Shown: piece by piece, positions 36,888-45,463 of the stretch
Layout of the letters: each line of letters begins with the position of its first letter
Position numbering within the stretch: the stretch's first letter is position 1
Assembly: GCA_029565675.1 (NCBI GenBank)
Contig: JAKQNP010000004.1
Coordinates: 62,001-126,000 of the forward strand
Source: a bacterium
Lineage (GTDB): Bacteria; Zhuqueibacterota; Zhuqueibacteria; Residuimicrobiales; Oceaniaggregativiventaceae
DNA: 64,000 nucleotides
Direction of reading: 5' to 3'
Program-made: the position numbers and the translations under genes
Notes under the pieces: model-generated
The model's database searches: none
What the model was told of the DNA's origin: nothing
What the model saw: the letters and a program-made list of their open reading frames with translations, nothing else

Positions 36888-38507
36888 CTAGTTACAGACG
36901 CGATAAATATGCGCTATGCGAGGACCGCGGGTTAAGGACACCAGATGATCAAAATCGGGCAAATCCTGGCCGGCTTCGAGAAAAGTGACGTTCTGCCAGC
37001 CGCGATTGTCCCGCTTCCAGCGATACCAATTGTCATCGCGGTTGAGCAAGCGATGGGTGCTGAGCCAGGCGATGGTGCAAACATCGTTTTCCTTGAGCCA
37101 CGCCGCCAGTTCAGCAGGCTCCAAAGAAGGCAAATCAGCCAGGCGCACCAGGTCGCGATCCGGATCGAGGTCAGTATAAAAAGCAGCGATAACCGGCTGA
37201 TCGATTGCCATCCGATCGCCTGCGCGGCGATGGCTGGCAAACCACTCCGCGGCTGCGCGATATTCCGCCTTGGAATAGCGAATATCGAACAGATCGGCCT
37301 GGGTCTGCGAATTCAAATAAAAAGCCAGGAGTGCTGCCAAAATCAAGCCGGCGACAGCGGTGGTCTTGATTCTCTGATCGCTCTGATGCCACAAAAATCC
37401 GGCCATCACCAGAACAGCTATTGCTACAGCCATGATATCGATATTGTACTGGGGATACGCAAACCGATGCCGAATGAGAAAGACCGATACCGCCAGCAAA
37501 ACCGCAAAAGCCACCGCAATCAGGGATGTGGATGAATTCCAGGACGCCAGGCCCATGGAACGAAGTTTGTTGCCGGCAAAGTCAACCGCAACCGAGAATC
37601 CGCCGACAATCGCGATCAGCACGATCCAGGAGACGATGACCGTATAATCGATATTCGAAAACGGCCAAATCATATGCATGAAAACAAAACCAGCGAGAAA
37701 AATCCCGCCCATCACCGTTGTGCGCGGCTGTCGCCGCAAGCCGGCAATCGCACCCAACAGCGAAAAAAGCAGGGCCAGCGCCGTCCAGATTTTAAATCCC
37801 TGCACAGGAAAAGCATTCAGCATGCCAACCCAAAAGGTCCGGAGATACTCGATATTGAAGCGGTAATCGCTGAAATAGTTGCCATAGCTGGCGCCGCCGC
37901 TGCCGCCTTGCTGTATCAAAGTCCATACAACAATGAACGAACCGGAAAGAGCTCCCAAGCCTATAGTTATCAATCGCTTGCGGCTAAAAATCAAGTCTGT
38001 CAGCACAAACGCAGCGATCGCCAAAGCGCCTTCGTATCTGACCATAGTGGCGAAAAAGGCGATGAGATAAGCGCGCCGATCTTTGCGGATAAAGCGATCG
38101 ACCGCCCACAGTATCAGCAAAGTGACCAAAAATTCGGGTTTGGGCTTGATGGCCATGCGAAGGGTAACCGGATGAAAAGCCCAAAGCCAGGCCGCCCAAA
38201 AACCGTTGTCGCCAAGGTAATGGCGGGCAATGCGATAGACCAGCAACAAGGATAAAACCGCGCTGACCGCGATGATCAACTCGGCGGCAGTCAACTCGCG
38301 CGCAGGTCCCTGAAAGACCAAAGAGACCATCGCCACCGCCGATTGGAATAAAGGCGGCCGTTTAAATTGCTCAGGCCATGACAAATTGCGCAACTCAACC
38401 GCTTGTTGCCGGTAATCGAAAAAATCGCTCTCCGGCACATCGAAACCATTGACATGGCTGGCGATTTGCAGGCTGAACAGAGCGATGCACAGCCAGCAAA
38501 ACAACAA
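36888..38507 (-). CDS. GT39-like membrane glycosyltransferase
   Basis: About 539 residues, no ATG near the front; TTG 38507 is the best available start, 41 bases after the preceding stop. About twelve helices. FDVPESDFFDYRQQAVELRN is the acidic first-loop region, followed by FKRPPLFQSAVAMVSLVF, the R-P-P-L motif typical of GT39/ArnT-like proteins. The final about 115 residues are soluble (AAAEWFASHRRAGDRMAIDQ) as in related enzymes. Function inferred: polyprenyl-phosphate-dependent sugar transfer. Confidence 0.68.
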   Translation of the reverse strand: MLFCWLCIALFSLQIASHVNGFDVPESDFFDYRQQAVELRNLSWPEQFKRPPLFQSAVAMVSLVFQGPARELTAAELIIAVSAVLSLLLVYRIARHYLGDNGFWAAWLWAFHPVTLRMAIKPKPEFLVTLLILWAVDRFIRKDRRAYLIAFFATMVRYEGALAIAAFVLTDLIFSRKRLITIGLGALSGSFIVVWTLIQQGGSGGASYGNYFSDYRFNIEYLRTFWVGMLNAFPVQGFKIWTALALLFSLLGAIAGLRRQPRTTVMGGIFLAGFVFMHMIWPFSNIDYTVIVSWIVLIAIVGGFSVAVDFAGNKLRSMGLASWNSSTSLIAVAFAVLLAVSVFLIRHRFAYPQYNIDIMAVAIAVLVMAGFLWHQSDQRIKTTAVAGLILAALLAFYLNSQTQADLFDIRYSKAEYRAAAEWFASHRRAGDRMAIDQPVIAAFYTDLDPDRDLVRLADLPSLEPAELAAWLKENDVCTIAWLSTHRLLNRDDNWYRWKRDNRGWQNVTFLEAGQDLPDFDHLVSLTRGPRIAHIYRVCN

Positions 38508-38548
38508 TCGACGGCGATCGCCCCCTGCAAAAAACAGAGATATCTTCT

Positions 38549-39556
38549 TTAGGTCCAGTATTGATCCTTGTATTGTTGATAAAATGTCAAAGTGGTCTCA
38601 AGCCCCTGCCGCATCGGCGTTCGATACTTCCATCCCAATGCTGCACGGATCTTTCGATAATCCGCATAGTAATTGCCGATATCGATGCGCTTTTTGTTCT
38701 CTGGAAAAGGCACCAGGTGATAAGTGCCTTTGCCATAAATATCGATCATGAGTTTGACCAGATCCAGGAGTTTCAGAGGTTCATCGCCTCCGAGATTGTA
38801 GATCTGCCCATTGCACTCATCAAATGCACCGACGAGTAGAAAGGCATCCACAACATCCTGAACATAGATAAAATCTCGTATTTGATTGCCGTCACCGAAT
38901 ATTTCGATCTCTTCACCATCGATCAACTTGCGAATAAAAACCGTCATAAATCCCTGGCGATTGTGTTTCATCAGCAGATGCGGGCCGTAGGTATTGGTCA
39001 AACGCAAAGACGACGCGCGAATGCCGTATATGTTGTTGTAGAGAATATGGTACCATTCGCCGGCCATTTTGTTGATGCCGTTGACGTCTGTAGGGTTTTG
39101 TGGATGTTTCTCATCGACCGGGAGATAGTTTGGCTTGCCATATTGCTGGCGGGTTCCGGCAAAAACAATTTTGACATTCGAATTGAAATTGCGACAAGCT
39201 TCAAGAATCGAGAGCTGCGACTTGCAATTGATTTCCAGGTCGGTGAACGGATCTTCCATGCTGTCGATATGGCTGACCTGGCCGGCGAGATTAAAAATAT
39301 AGTCTTTTCCCTGAACCAGATAATTCATCCCATATTGATCGCGAATATCGGCGATGTTGATCGTCACGCGGTCGCGGATATCCTTCACATTGAACCAGTT
39401 GCCGCCGTATTGCGGGATCAGTGAATCGACGATTAAAACATCGGCGCCATAATCGACCAGACGCGCGGCCAGGTGGCTGCCGATGAATCCAAGCCCGCCG
39501 GTGATCAGAACTTTCTTCCCTCGATAAGCGGCAGGCAGCAATTCCCGATTGGGCAT
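38549..39556 (-). CDS. NAD-dependent epimerase/dehydratase (extended SDR), Tyr-to-Asn in the YxxxK position
   Basis: 335 residues. VLITGGLGFIGSHLAARLVD is the NAD-binding GxxGxxG; FNLAGQVSHIDSMEDP and VFAGTRQQYG follow; the conserved sugar-binding part has LRLTNTYGP and FGDGNQIRDFIYVQDVVDA. At the catalytic YxxxK position it reads TDVNGINKMAGEW, with Asn (about 159, codon AAC) where the related protein at 42455-43468 has Tyr (TDVYGINKL). Thus an extended SDR for sugar nucleotides whose acid/base residue is replaced. I recall homologues with this DVNGINK form, so it may be a real subfamily. Substrate unknown. Confidence 0.85.
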   Translation of the reverse strand: MPNRELLPAAYRGKKVLITGGLGFIGSHLAARLVDYGADVLIVDSLIPQYGGNWFNVKDIRDRVTINIADIRDQYGMNYLVQGKDYIFNLAGQVSHIDSMEDPFTDLEINCKSQLSILEACRNFNSNVKIVFAGTRQQYGKPNYLPVDEKHPQNPTDVNGINKMAGEWYHILYNNIYGIRASSLRLTNTYGPHLLMKHNRQGFMTVFIRKLIDGEEIEIFGDGNQIRDFIYVQDVVDAFLLVGAFDECNGQIYNLGGDEPLKLLDLVKLMIDIYGKGTYHLVPFPENKKRIDIGNYYADYRKIRAALGWKYRTPMRQGLETTLTFYQQYKDQYWT

Positions 39557-39560
39557 TCCC

Positions 39561-40298
39561 CTACTCCTTTTTCAGAACCACCAGTTTGTACCAGATCACC
39601 GCGTAATCTCTGGCCACCCGGAAAAGTCGCTTGAAATTGAAAAACTGTGATTTTCCGCTGGCGCGGAAATAATGCCTGACCGGCACTTCGCGAAAACTCG
39701 CCCCATTGCGCGCCAATTTATAAACCATCTCGACACAAATCGTACCGCTGGTCGAGGTCAAATTGATCGAATCAAAAAGCTCCCGGCGGATCAGACGAAA
39801 ATCGCAATCCACATCCCGAATCGGCAAATTGAACAAAAAGCGGCTGACCAGGTGGTAAATTTTGCCGATCCAAACACGGTAGATTGGATCGTTCCGCTTA
39901 ATCTTGTAACCATTGACAATATCAACTGTCTCATCCAGAGCAGCGGCCAGATTCTGCAATTCAGTGACATCGTATTGAGCATCGCCATCCGTGTAAAAGA
40001 TATATTTTTTCTTCGATTCTCGGAAACCGGTTCGCAAAGCGCCGCCATAACCCCGGTTTTTCTCATGGTGGATAACGCGCACCCGTGAAAAGGTCGATTC
40101 GAGAAAAGTGAGCACCTTTTGTGTCTTCTCTTCACTGCCATCGTCCACCAGGATTACTTCAAAGTCATCGGTCAATTTTTCCGCCGCCATGATCGACTGG
40201 GCGACAAGGCTGGCAACGGTTGCCCAATCGTTGTAAATCGGGAAAAAAATCGAAAGTGAAAAATCAGGTATGGGCGGCGATGGTTTTTTGTTCATCAT
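39561..40298 (-). CDS. GT2 family glycosyltransferase
   Basis: About 245 residues from ATG 40298 (AGGA four bases upstream, with a second ATG next to it); ATG 40322, seven bases after the previous gene's stop, is the alternative. LSIFFPIYNDWATVASLV opens the GT-A domain; VILVDDGSEEKTQ and YTDGDAQYDVTEL (DXD) are the nucleotide-sugar-binding motifs; DVDCDFRLIRREL follows. Similar to polyprenyl-phosphate glycosyltransferases but without C-terminal helices. Four bases upstream of the SDR gene. Confidence 0.86.
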   Translation of the reverse strand: MMNKKPSPPIPDFSLSIFFPIYNDWATVASLVAQSIMAAEKLTDDFEVILVDDGSEEKTQKVLTFLESTFSRVRVIHHEKNRGYGGALRTGFRESKKKYIFYTDGDAQYDVTELQNLAAALDETVDIVNGYKIKRNDPIYRVWIGKIYHLVSRFLFNLPIRDVDCDFRLIRRELFDSINLTSTSGTICVEMVYKLARNGASFREVPVRHYFRASGKSQFFNFKRLFRVARDYAVIWYKLVVLKKE

Positions 40299-40326
40299 AG
40301 GATCCTGCAATCGTCGGTTCATAGTT

Positions 40327-41133
40327 TCAGCAAGCAAGGTTCTGCAGTTGAATTTGTTTTTCTTCGACAAACCGTTGAATTTCAGGAGAGATCAAGGCCT
40401 GATATTCAGCGACCCGATCACTCATGTACCGGTTTGCCCAGTTGAAATCGAAGCCATTCTCGGCGGGGTGGCACATCAACTCGGTCAAACCCTCCGGCAA
40501 ACTGCACAAGACAGCTGTTAATGCCGCTGCTTTATCAGCGGCATACATCAAAGAAAAACCCTGAAAAGAGGTTGTCCTGGTTGTCATTTTCGAATATCTG
40601 GCCTGACTGTAAATCACAGCCGCGTCGACCAGTCCCCGCGTCCTTTCCAATCCAAAAGGTCGTGAAAACAGCCGCAGTCCATTTTGCGGCTGTTCGCCAG
40701 TTACCTGGCGAACACCAGACGAAATCATCGGCAAAGTGTGGATATGGCGATGGCTGTCAAAATGGTTGGGGCGCCCCAACCGATCTTCAAATCTGCGCAG
40801 TTGTTCGCGCAGTTCAGCGGCGATTTCCCGCGGGTTGAGCTCTCCAGCCCACGCCCGTCGCACCAACCGCCAAACTCCGACAAAACGCCCCTGGCGGTCA
40901 ACCAGGGAAGAAACGGTCCGGCTGGGCAGCATCGGAAAACCATCCGTTAAATTCCAGTGCAATCCGACCGTGATGCCGCTCGACCGCACCAGTCCGCAAG
41001 CGTGATCAGCGGCCGGGCCATTGATCAGCAGAGAGGTTCGCGTGACGATGCCGTTCTCAAAAGCGCGCACAATTCCGCGGTTGACCGCAGCGCACAATCC
41101 GAAATCGTCGGCATTGATGATCAATCTCTTCAT
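40327..41133 (-). CDS. YdjC/ChbG-family carbohydrate deacetylase
   Basis: 268 residues from the ATG at 41133, which gives the family-typical opening MKRLIINADDFGLC; an ATG at 41166 overlapping the upstream stop (ATGA) would add 11 residues. NADDFG supplies the catalytic/metal Asp, GLHWNLTDG the first metal His, and HFDSHRHIHTLP the paired His residues. Family members remove N-acetyl groups from acetylated saccharides (ChbG on chitooligosaccharides, HpnK on hopanoid sugars). Here it probably de-N-acetylates a sugar of the lipid-linked unit or a precursor. Confidence 0.87.
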   Translation of the reverse strand: MKRLIINADDFGLCAAVNRGIVRAFENGIVTRTSLLINGPAADHACGLVRSSGITVGLHWNLTDGFPMLPSRTVSSLVDRQGRFVGVWRLVRRAWAGELNPREIAAELREQLRRFEDRLGRPNHFDSHRHIHTLPMISSGVRQVTGEQPQNGLRLFSRPFGLERTRGLVDAAVIYSQARYSKMTTRTTSFQGFSLMYAADKAAALTAVLCSLPEGLTELMCHPAENGFDFNWANRYMSDRVAEYQALISPEIQRFVEEKQIQLQNLAC

Positions 41134-41162
41134 ATCGTGTCTGATTTGGTTCAGCCGTTTGA

Positions 41163-42458
41163 TCATCCTGCGGCGTGCAACAAAATTTTCGCCAGTTCAG
41201 AATGCAATTGCCGGGCGACAAAGATCGATTCGACCTGGCGACGGGCTGCTTTGCCCAGCCGCGCCCGCAATCCGGGGGATTCGAGCAGCCGTTGCAGGGC
41301 GTCAGCAACACCAACACAATCCGCTTCCGCCACCAGCAGGCCGGTTTTTCCATCGACGAGCAGTTCGGGAATTCCCGAGATTGGCGAAGACACAACCGGC
41401 AACTGCATGGCCATGGCTTCAGCGATCACATTGGGAATGCCGTCCCGATTGCCGTTTTCCTCGACAATACAAGGAAGAGCAAAAATCGTGGCATCCGCGT
41501 AATGGTTCACAATCTCGGATGGTTGCACTGAGCCTGTCAGGCAAACGACATCTTCCAGATTTCCGAGCTTGATCCGCATCTCCAGACGTGGCCGTTCAGG
41601 TCCTTCGCCGATGATAATACAGCGAAAATCAAAGCCGCGATCGTGTAAAATCTTGCTCGCTTCGATCAGCGAAGCAAATCCTTTCTTGGGCACCAGGCGG
41701 CCAATCGATAGAATGATGGGAGGATGTGCGCGTTTTCTGCGCGTCGGTGTGAAACGCTGCACATCGATGCCGTGATAGACAACCTGAATCCGCTCGGCTG
41801 TCAGATAAGGAAAATTCTCGAGCATATATTCGCGGTTGTAATGGGTGCAGGTGACCAACAGGTCAGCTGAAAAGAATTTTTCCCGCCAGTTTCTCTGCGG
41901 GGTAAATATATCGTAAGCATGGACGCTGATTCCATAGGGGATACCCAGCAATCGGGATATGAGCATAGCCAAACTGGCGGCGGCGTCGGCAAAATGAGCG
42001 AACAGAAAAGTATATTCGCCGGGCCACATCCGCCGGGCCAGGACAACCGCCAGGATAAAATGAACAAACAAATCCTGTCTTTGATCCTTGGAATATTCGC
42101 CTCGAGTTGCGCTCTTGAGCAAGATCCCAAACAAGCTGGTTTCTTTTGATCTTTTCTGAATGGCAAATCGTGCTGTTTTTAGATAGCGCAGCGGATAGTG
42201 AAACAGAAAAAAAACGTGAGCCTGCACGAGCTTGCGGCCGGAAACTTGCGCCATCAGGTAAAAGGTCGTTTTCTGTAAATCTGCCATCGCCTCATTGACC
42301 TTGTCATCCGGCGGCTCAAACAAGGCAAAAACATCCAGATCAACGCCTTGATTTCGCAAACCGACCACTTCATTGATGATGAAGGTCTCGGACAATGTGG
42401 GAAAAGCGTTGAGCAGATAGGCGATTTTCGCCTGTTTTTGCATTGCCGGGGTTGTCAT
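41163..42458 (-). CDS. GT4 family glycosyltransferase (WcaL/AmsK-like)
   Basis: 431 residues. IAYLLNAFPTLSETFIINEV is the characteristic N-terminus of colanic acid WcaL/AmsK-type transferases; FAHFADAAASLAMLISRLLG and GISVHAYDIF follow. The donor domain has ILSIGRLVPKKGFASLIEA and DGIPNVIAEAMAMQLPVVS with the E-x7-E pair. Overlaps both neighbours by four bases, so it is co-translated with the upstream SDR (42455) and the downstream YdjC gene. Confidence 0.9.
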   Translation of the reverse strand: MTTPAMQKQAKIAYLLNAFPTLSETFIINEVVGLRNQGVDLDVFALFEPPDDKVNEAMADLQKTTFYLMAQVSGRKLVQAHVFFLFHYPLRYLKTARFAIQKRSKETSLFGILLKSATRGEYSKDQRQDLFVHFILAVVLARRMWPGEYTFLFAHFADAAASLAMLISRLLGIPYGISVHAYDIFTPQRNWREKFFSADLLVTCTHYNREYMLENFPYLTAERIQVVYHGIDVQRFTPTRRKRAHPPIILSIGRLVPKKGFASLIEASKILHDRGFDFRCIIIGEGPERPRLEMRIKLGNLEDVVCLTGSVQPSEIVNHYADATIFALPCIVEENGNRDGIPNVIAEAMAMQLPVVSSPISGIPELLVDGKTGLLVAEADCVGVADALQRLLESPGLRARLGKAARRQVESIFVARQLHSELAKILLHAAG

Positions 42459-43468
42459 CGCCGATCTCCATCAGCGTCAAGATAATCCTGCAAGCGCTTT
42501 TGATAAAAAGCCACCGTTCGGTCAACACCTTCTTGCAGGTCGACGCGGGCCGACCATCCCGTATCGTTGCTGAATTTGGCAGTTGTCACAACGAATTTGC
42601 GAATGTCGATCCCCTCGCGCTGCGGCGGGAAAGGCACATTGATGTAGGTACCGCGGCCGACGGATCGGATCACCTGTTTGACCATATCGAGAAAGAGGGT
42701 TTCCACACCCGAGCCGATGAAATAGATTTGGCCGTCGGTTTTCTGCGAGACGCCGGCACGGACAAAGGCATCGACCACATCATCGATATAGACGTAATCG
42801 CGGGTTTGTTGCCCATCTCCATAGACCGTGATCGGCTGTCCAATCATGGCGTTTTTGATGAACCAGTTCAAAATGCCATAATAACCGTGTTGCATCTGAC
42901 ATCTGGGGCCGTACACGTTGTTCAACCGCAGAGAAACAGCAGGAAAACCATAAACCCGGCCAAACAGCAGCAGATATTTTTCGGCGGCGAGTTTGTTGAT
43001 GCCATAGACGTCTGTGGGCAGAGTCGGATGGTCTTCGTCGACCGGCAAATAGAGCGGCTCACCGATCTGGCCGCGACTGCCCGCATAGACGACCTTGATC
43101 TGCCTCTTCGCCTGGCTTAGAATGCGACACAGATTGAGCGTGCCGTTGCAGTTGATCGCGGTATCCAGTTCCGGATTTTCCATGGAGATCTCTCTGCCGA
43201 CCTGGGCTGCCAGATGGTAGACCAGATCGCAATCCTGCACCGCCTTTTCCAGTGCCGGATAATCGCGAACATCGCCGAGAATCACCTCGACATCGCTGCG
43301 AATTTCCGCAATGTTGGCCTCATTCCAGCCATAGGGATCAAGTCTGGCGTCAAAGATACGAACCTTCGCACCGTTCTCCACCAGCCGATGGGCAAGATTG
43401 CTGCCGATAAAGCCGAGACCGCCGGTGATCAGAATTCTTTTGCCTGAAAAATCATCAGATTGGGTCAC
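42455..43468 (-). CDS. NAD-dependent epimerase/dehydratase (extended SDR)
   Basis: 337 residues. ILITGGLGFIGSNLAHRLVE (NAD binding), VYHLAAQVGREISMENPELD, VVYAGSRGQIGEP and TDVYGINKLAAEKY with intact Tyr and Lys. LRLNNVYGPRCQM and YGDGQQTRDYVYIDDVVDA complete the sugar-nucleotide epimerase/dehydratase pattern. A paralogue of the Tyr-less protein at 38549. The exact reaction (4-epimerase or 4,6-dehydratase) cannot be assigned. Overlaps the GT4 genes on both sides by four bases. Confidence 0.9.
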   Translation of the reverse strand: MTQSDDFSGKRILITGGLGFIGSNLAHRLVENGAKVRIFDARLDPYGWNEANIAEIRSDVEVILGDVRDYPALEKAVQDCDLVYHLAAQVGREISMENPELDTAINCNGTLNLCRILSQAKRQIKVVYAGSRGQIGEPLYLPVDEDHPTLPTDVYGINKLAAEKYLLLFGRVYGFPAVSLRLNNVYGPRCQMQHGYYGILNWFIKNAMIGQPITVYGDGQQTRDYVYIDDVVDAFVRAGVSQKTDGQIYFIGSGVETLFLDMVKQVIRSVGRGTYINVPFPPQREGIDIRKFVVTTAKFSNDTGWSARVDLQEGVDRTVAFYQKRLQDYLDADGDRR

Positions 43469-44517
43469 TTTGCCATTTCCTGCAATATCTTGTTAAAACC
43501 TTTGCCCAGCTGTTCCAAAGTACAGTGCTGTAAAAACACCCGATAGCCTTCCTCAGCGATTTTATCTCGCAAAGACGCGTCGTCTTGCAGTTCGCGGATC
43601 GCTTTGGCCAAAGCTTCCGGATTGGCGCGTTCGATCAGCAGCGCGCTGTGGCGGTCACGCAGCAATTCCTGCACAGGCTGATTCTTGCCGGTAATCAGCG
43701 GTTTGTGCATGGCGATCGATTCGATCACCTTATTGGTGGTGAGGCGCAACATCCGCGCGTTGCCGCCGAAAATGCCCAAACAGACATCGGCCCGCGCGAT
43801 CAAATCAGCCAATTGTTCATAGGGAACCGGATCGATAAACTGAACGTTGTGCAGATCCAGTGCTCGCGCCAGTTCCCGGCAGTCATTGTAAGTAATGCCG
43901 CGGCCCACCACCTGAAATTCGATCGACTCGTCCCGCAACAGCTGCGCAGCGCGCAGGATCGTATCGACACCATGGAAAGGTGCATATTCGCCGTGAAAAT
44001 GAACCAAAAAACGATCCGAATTCTTGCGCTGCGGACGCGGATAGATCAACCTTTCGTCAACCGCCAAAAAAACACGATGAAACTTGTCGATGGGTGTTTT
44101 GAATTTGCGCGCAAAGTCTTCGATATGATCCTGAGTCTCCAGAACAATGGCTTTTGACCAGGTGCAGCAAAGCCGGTCGAGCCAATGATAAATCCTGGCC
44201 ATGATGCTGCCCGGCCGCGCGCGATTGCGGTCGTTGACCATCGTGTCATAGGTGGCGATATACATATCAAAGAGAATCGGCTTGCGGGTAAGAATCTTGA
44301 AAAACGGCAGAATCACTTGTCCATAAAAGCCGACGATGATGACATCGCAATCCCGTGCGGATCGCAAGCCCTGCAGAATCAAGCGCGGATAATGCTTGAA
44401 AGAACGATCGGGCGGGAAGATCCCTTTGACCTCGAGGCCCTGCATCCGCAATGCCTGCTGAACGATGCGCGTGCGTGAATAGCTCTCTTCGCGTCCGGCG
44501 ATATACAGTATCTTCAT
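43465..44517 (-). CDS. GT4-like glycosyltransferase
   Basis: 350 residues. MKILYIAGREESYSRTRIVQ opens a GT-B protein; IIVGFYGQVILPFFKILTRK and FDMYIATYDTMVNDR are in the acceptor domain; FLVHFHGEYAPFHGVDTILR and LTTNKVIESIAMHKPLITG lie in the donor domain. The Glu pair is partly altered (only the first Glu is clear), so it is a divergent GT4. Four-base overlaps with both neighbours. Confidence 0.84.
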   Translation of the reverse strand: MKILYIAGREESYSRTRIVQQALRMQGLEVKGIFPPDRSFKHYPRLILQGLRSARDCDVIIVGFYGQVILPFFKILTRKPILFDMYIATYDTMVNDRNRARPGSIMARIYHWLDRLCCTWSKAIVLETQDHIEDFARKFKTPIDKFHRVFLAVDERLIYPRPQRKNSDRFLVHFHGEYAPFHGVDTILRAAQLLRDESIEFQVVGRGITYNDCRELARALDLHNVQFIDPVPYEQLADLIARADVCLGIFGGNARMLRLTTNKVIESIAMHKPLITGKNQPVQELLRDRHSALLIERANPEALAKAIRELQDDASLRDKIAEEGYRVFLQHCTLEQLGKGFNKILQEMAK

Positions 44518-45461
44518 GGTTTGTCGTTGCTTTCCATCTTGCGGAGGCGATAGAGCACATTTTCGAGCAGTTGGCGGTTAAAACTGATGAGATCGGCCAG
44601 CAAGGCCATAATGAAGACCTGGAAACCAACAATCAACAAAACCGCTGCAAGGATCAACGACTGGATGTGGCCACTGCCGCTGTAAAACAGATAAAAATAG
44701 ATAAAACGCAGACCGATGATCAGACCGACGGCAAAGATCAAAGCGCCAATGTAGGAAAAAATCTTTAGCGGCTCGTAAAGGGTATAAATTCGCGTGATGG
44801 TTGCGATCGAACGCTTGATATAGCTCCAGTTGCTGGAGAAAAGCCTTGATTTGCGAACCTGGGAATTGGTGTGCACCGGCACATCGGTTATTGCCAGATT
44901 CTTTTTGCCCGCCTGGATGATGGTTTCCAGAGTATAGGTAAAGCGCGACAAGACATTCATCTGCAAAGCGGCTTCCCTTGAGATGGCGCGAAAACCGCTG
45001 GTCGCATCGGCAACTTGCGTTCCCGAAAGTTGCCGCACGGCCCAACTGCCCAGCGACTGCAGCCGTTTTTTGGTCCAGGAAAAATGACCGATACCGTCGG
45101 TTTGGCGATCGCCGATAACCACGTCGGCTGAGCCATGCAAGATCGGATCGATCAACAAGGGAATATCGCACCCGGCATACTGATTGTCGGCATCTGTGTT
45201 GACAATGATATCGGCTTTCAGGCGCAAACACGCATCCAGACCGGTGACAAAAGCTTTGGCCAGGCCTTGATTCTTGGTCATGCGCACAATATGGTCGACG
45301 CCGAGCTGCCTGGCGACCTCGTAGGTGTTGTCTGTGCTGCCGTCATCGATGACGAGAATCTCGACCGTATCAACTCCCTCGATCTTGCGCGGCAGATCTT
45401 TCAAGGTCAACGGCAAAGTCGCCGCTTCATTAAAACAAGGTATTTGAATGATCAGTTTCAC
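44514..45461 (-). CDS. GT2 polyprenyl-phosphate glycosyltransferase with C-terminal membrane pair
   Basis: 315 residues. LIIQIPCFNEAATLPLTLKD, VIDDGSTDNTYEVA and NTDADNQYAGCDIP (DXD) form the GT-A core; ATSGFRAISREAA is the later signature. Two C-terminal helices (FSYIGALIFAVGLIIGLRF and SLILAAVLLIVGFQVFIMAL) anchor it, as in GtrB/DPMS-like enzymes that make polyprenyl-phosphate sugars. It is a good candidate to supply donors to the GT39-like enzymes of the cluster. Confidence 0.9.
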   Translation of the reverse strand: MKLIIQIPCFNEAATLPLTLKDLPRKIEGVDTVEILVIDDGSTDNTYEVARQLGVDHIVRMTKNQGLAKAFVTGLDACLRLKADIIVNTDADNQYAGCDIPLLIDPILHGSADVVIGDRQTDGIGHFSWTKKRLQSLGSWAVRQLSGTQVADATSGFRAISREAALQMNVLSRFTYTLETIIQAGKKNLAITDVPVHTNSQVRKSRLFSSNWSYIKRSIATITRIYTLYEPLKIFSYIGALIFAVGLIIGLRFIYFYLFYSGSGHIQSLILAAVLLIVGFQVFIMALLADLISFNRQLLENVLYRLRKMESNDKP

Positions 45462-45463
45462 GA

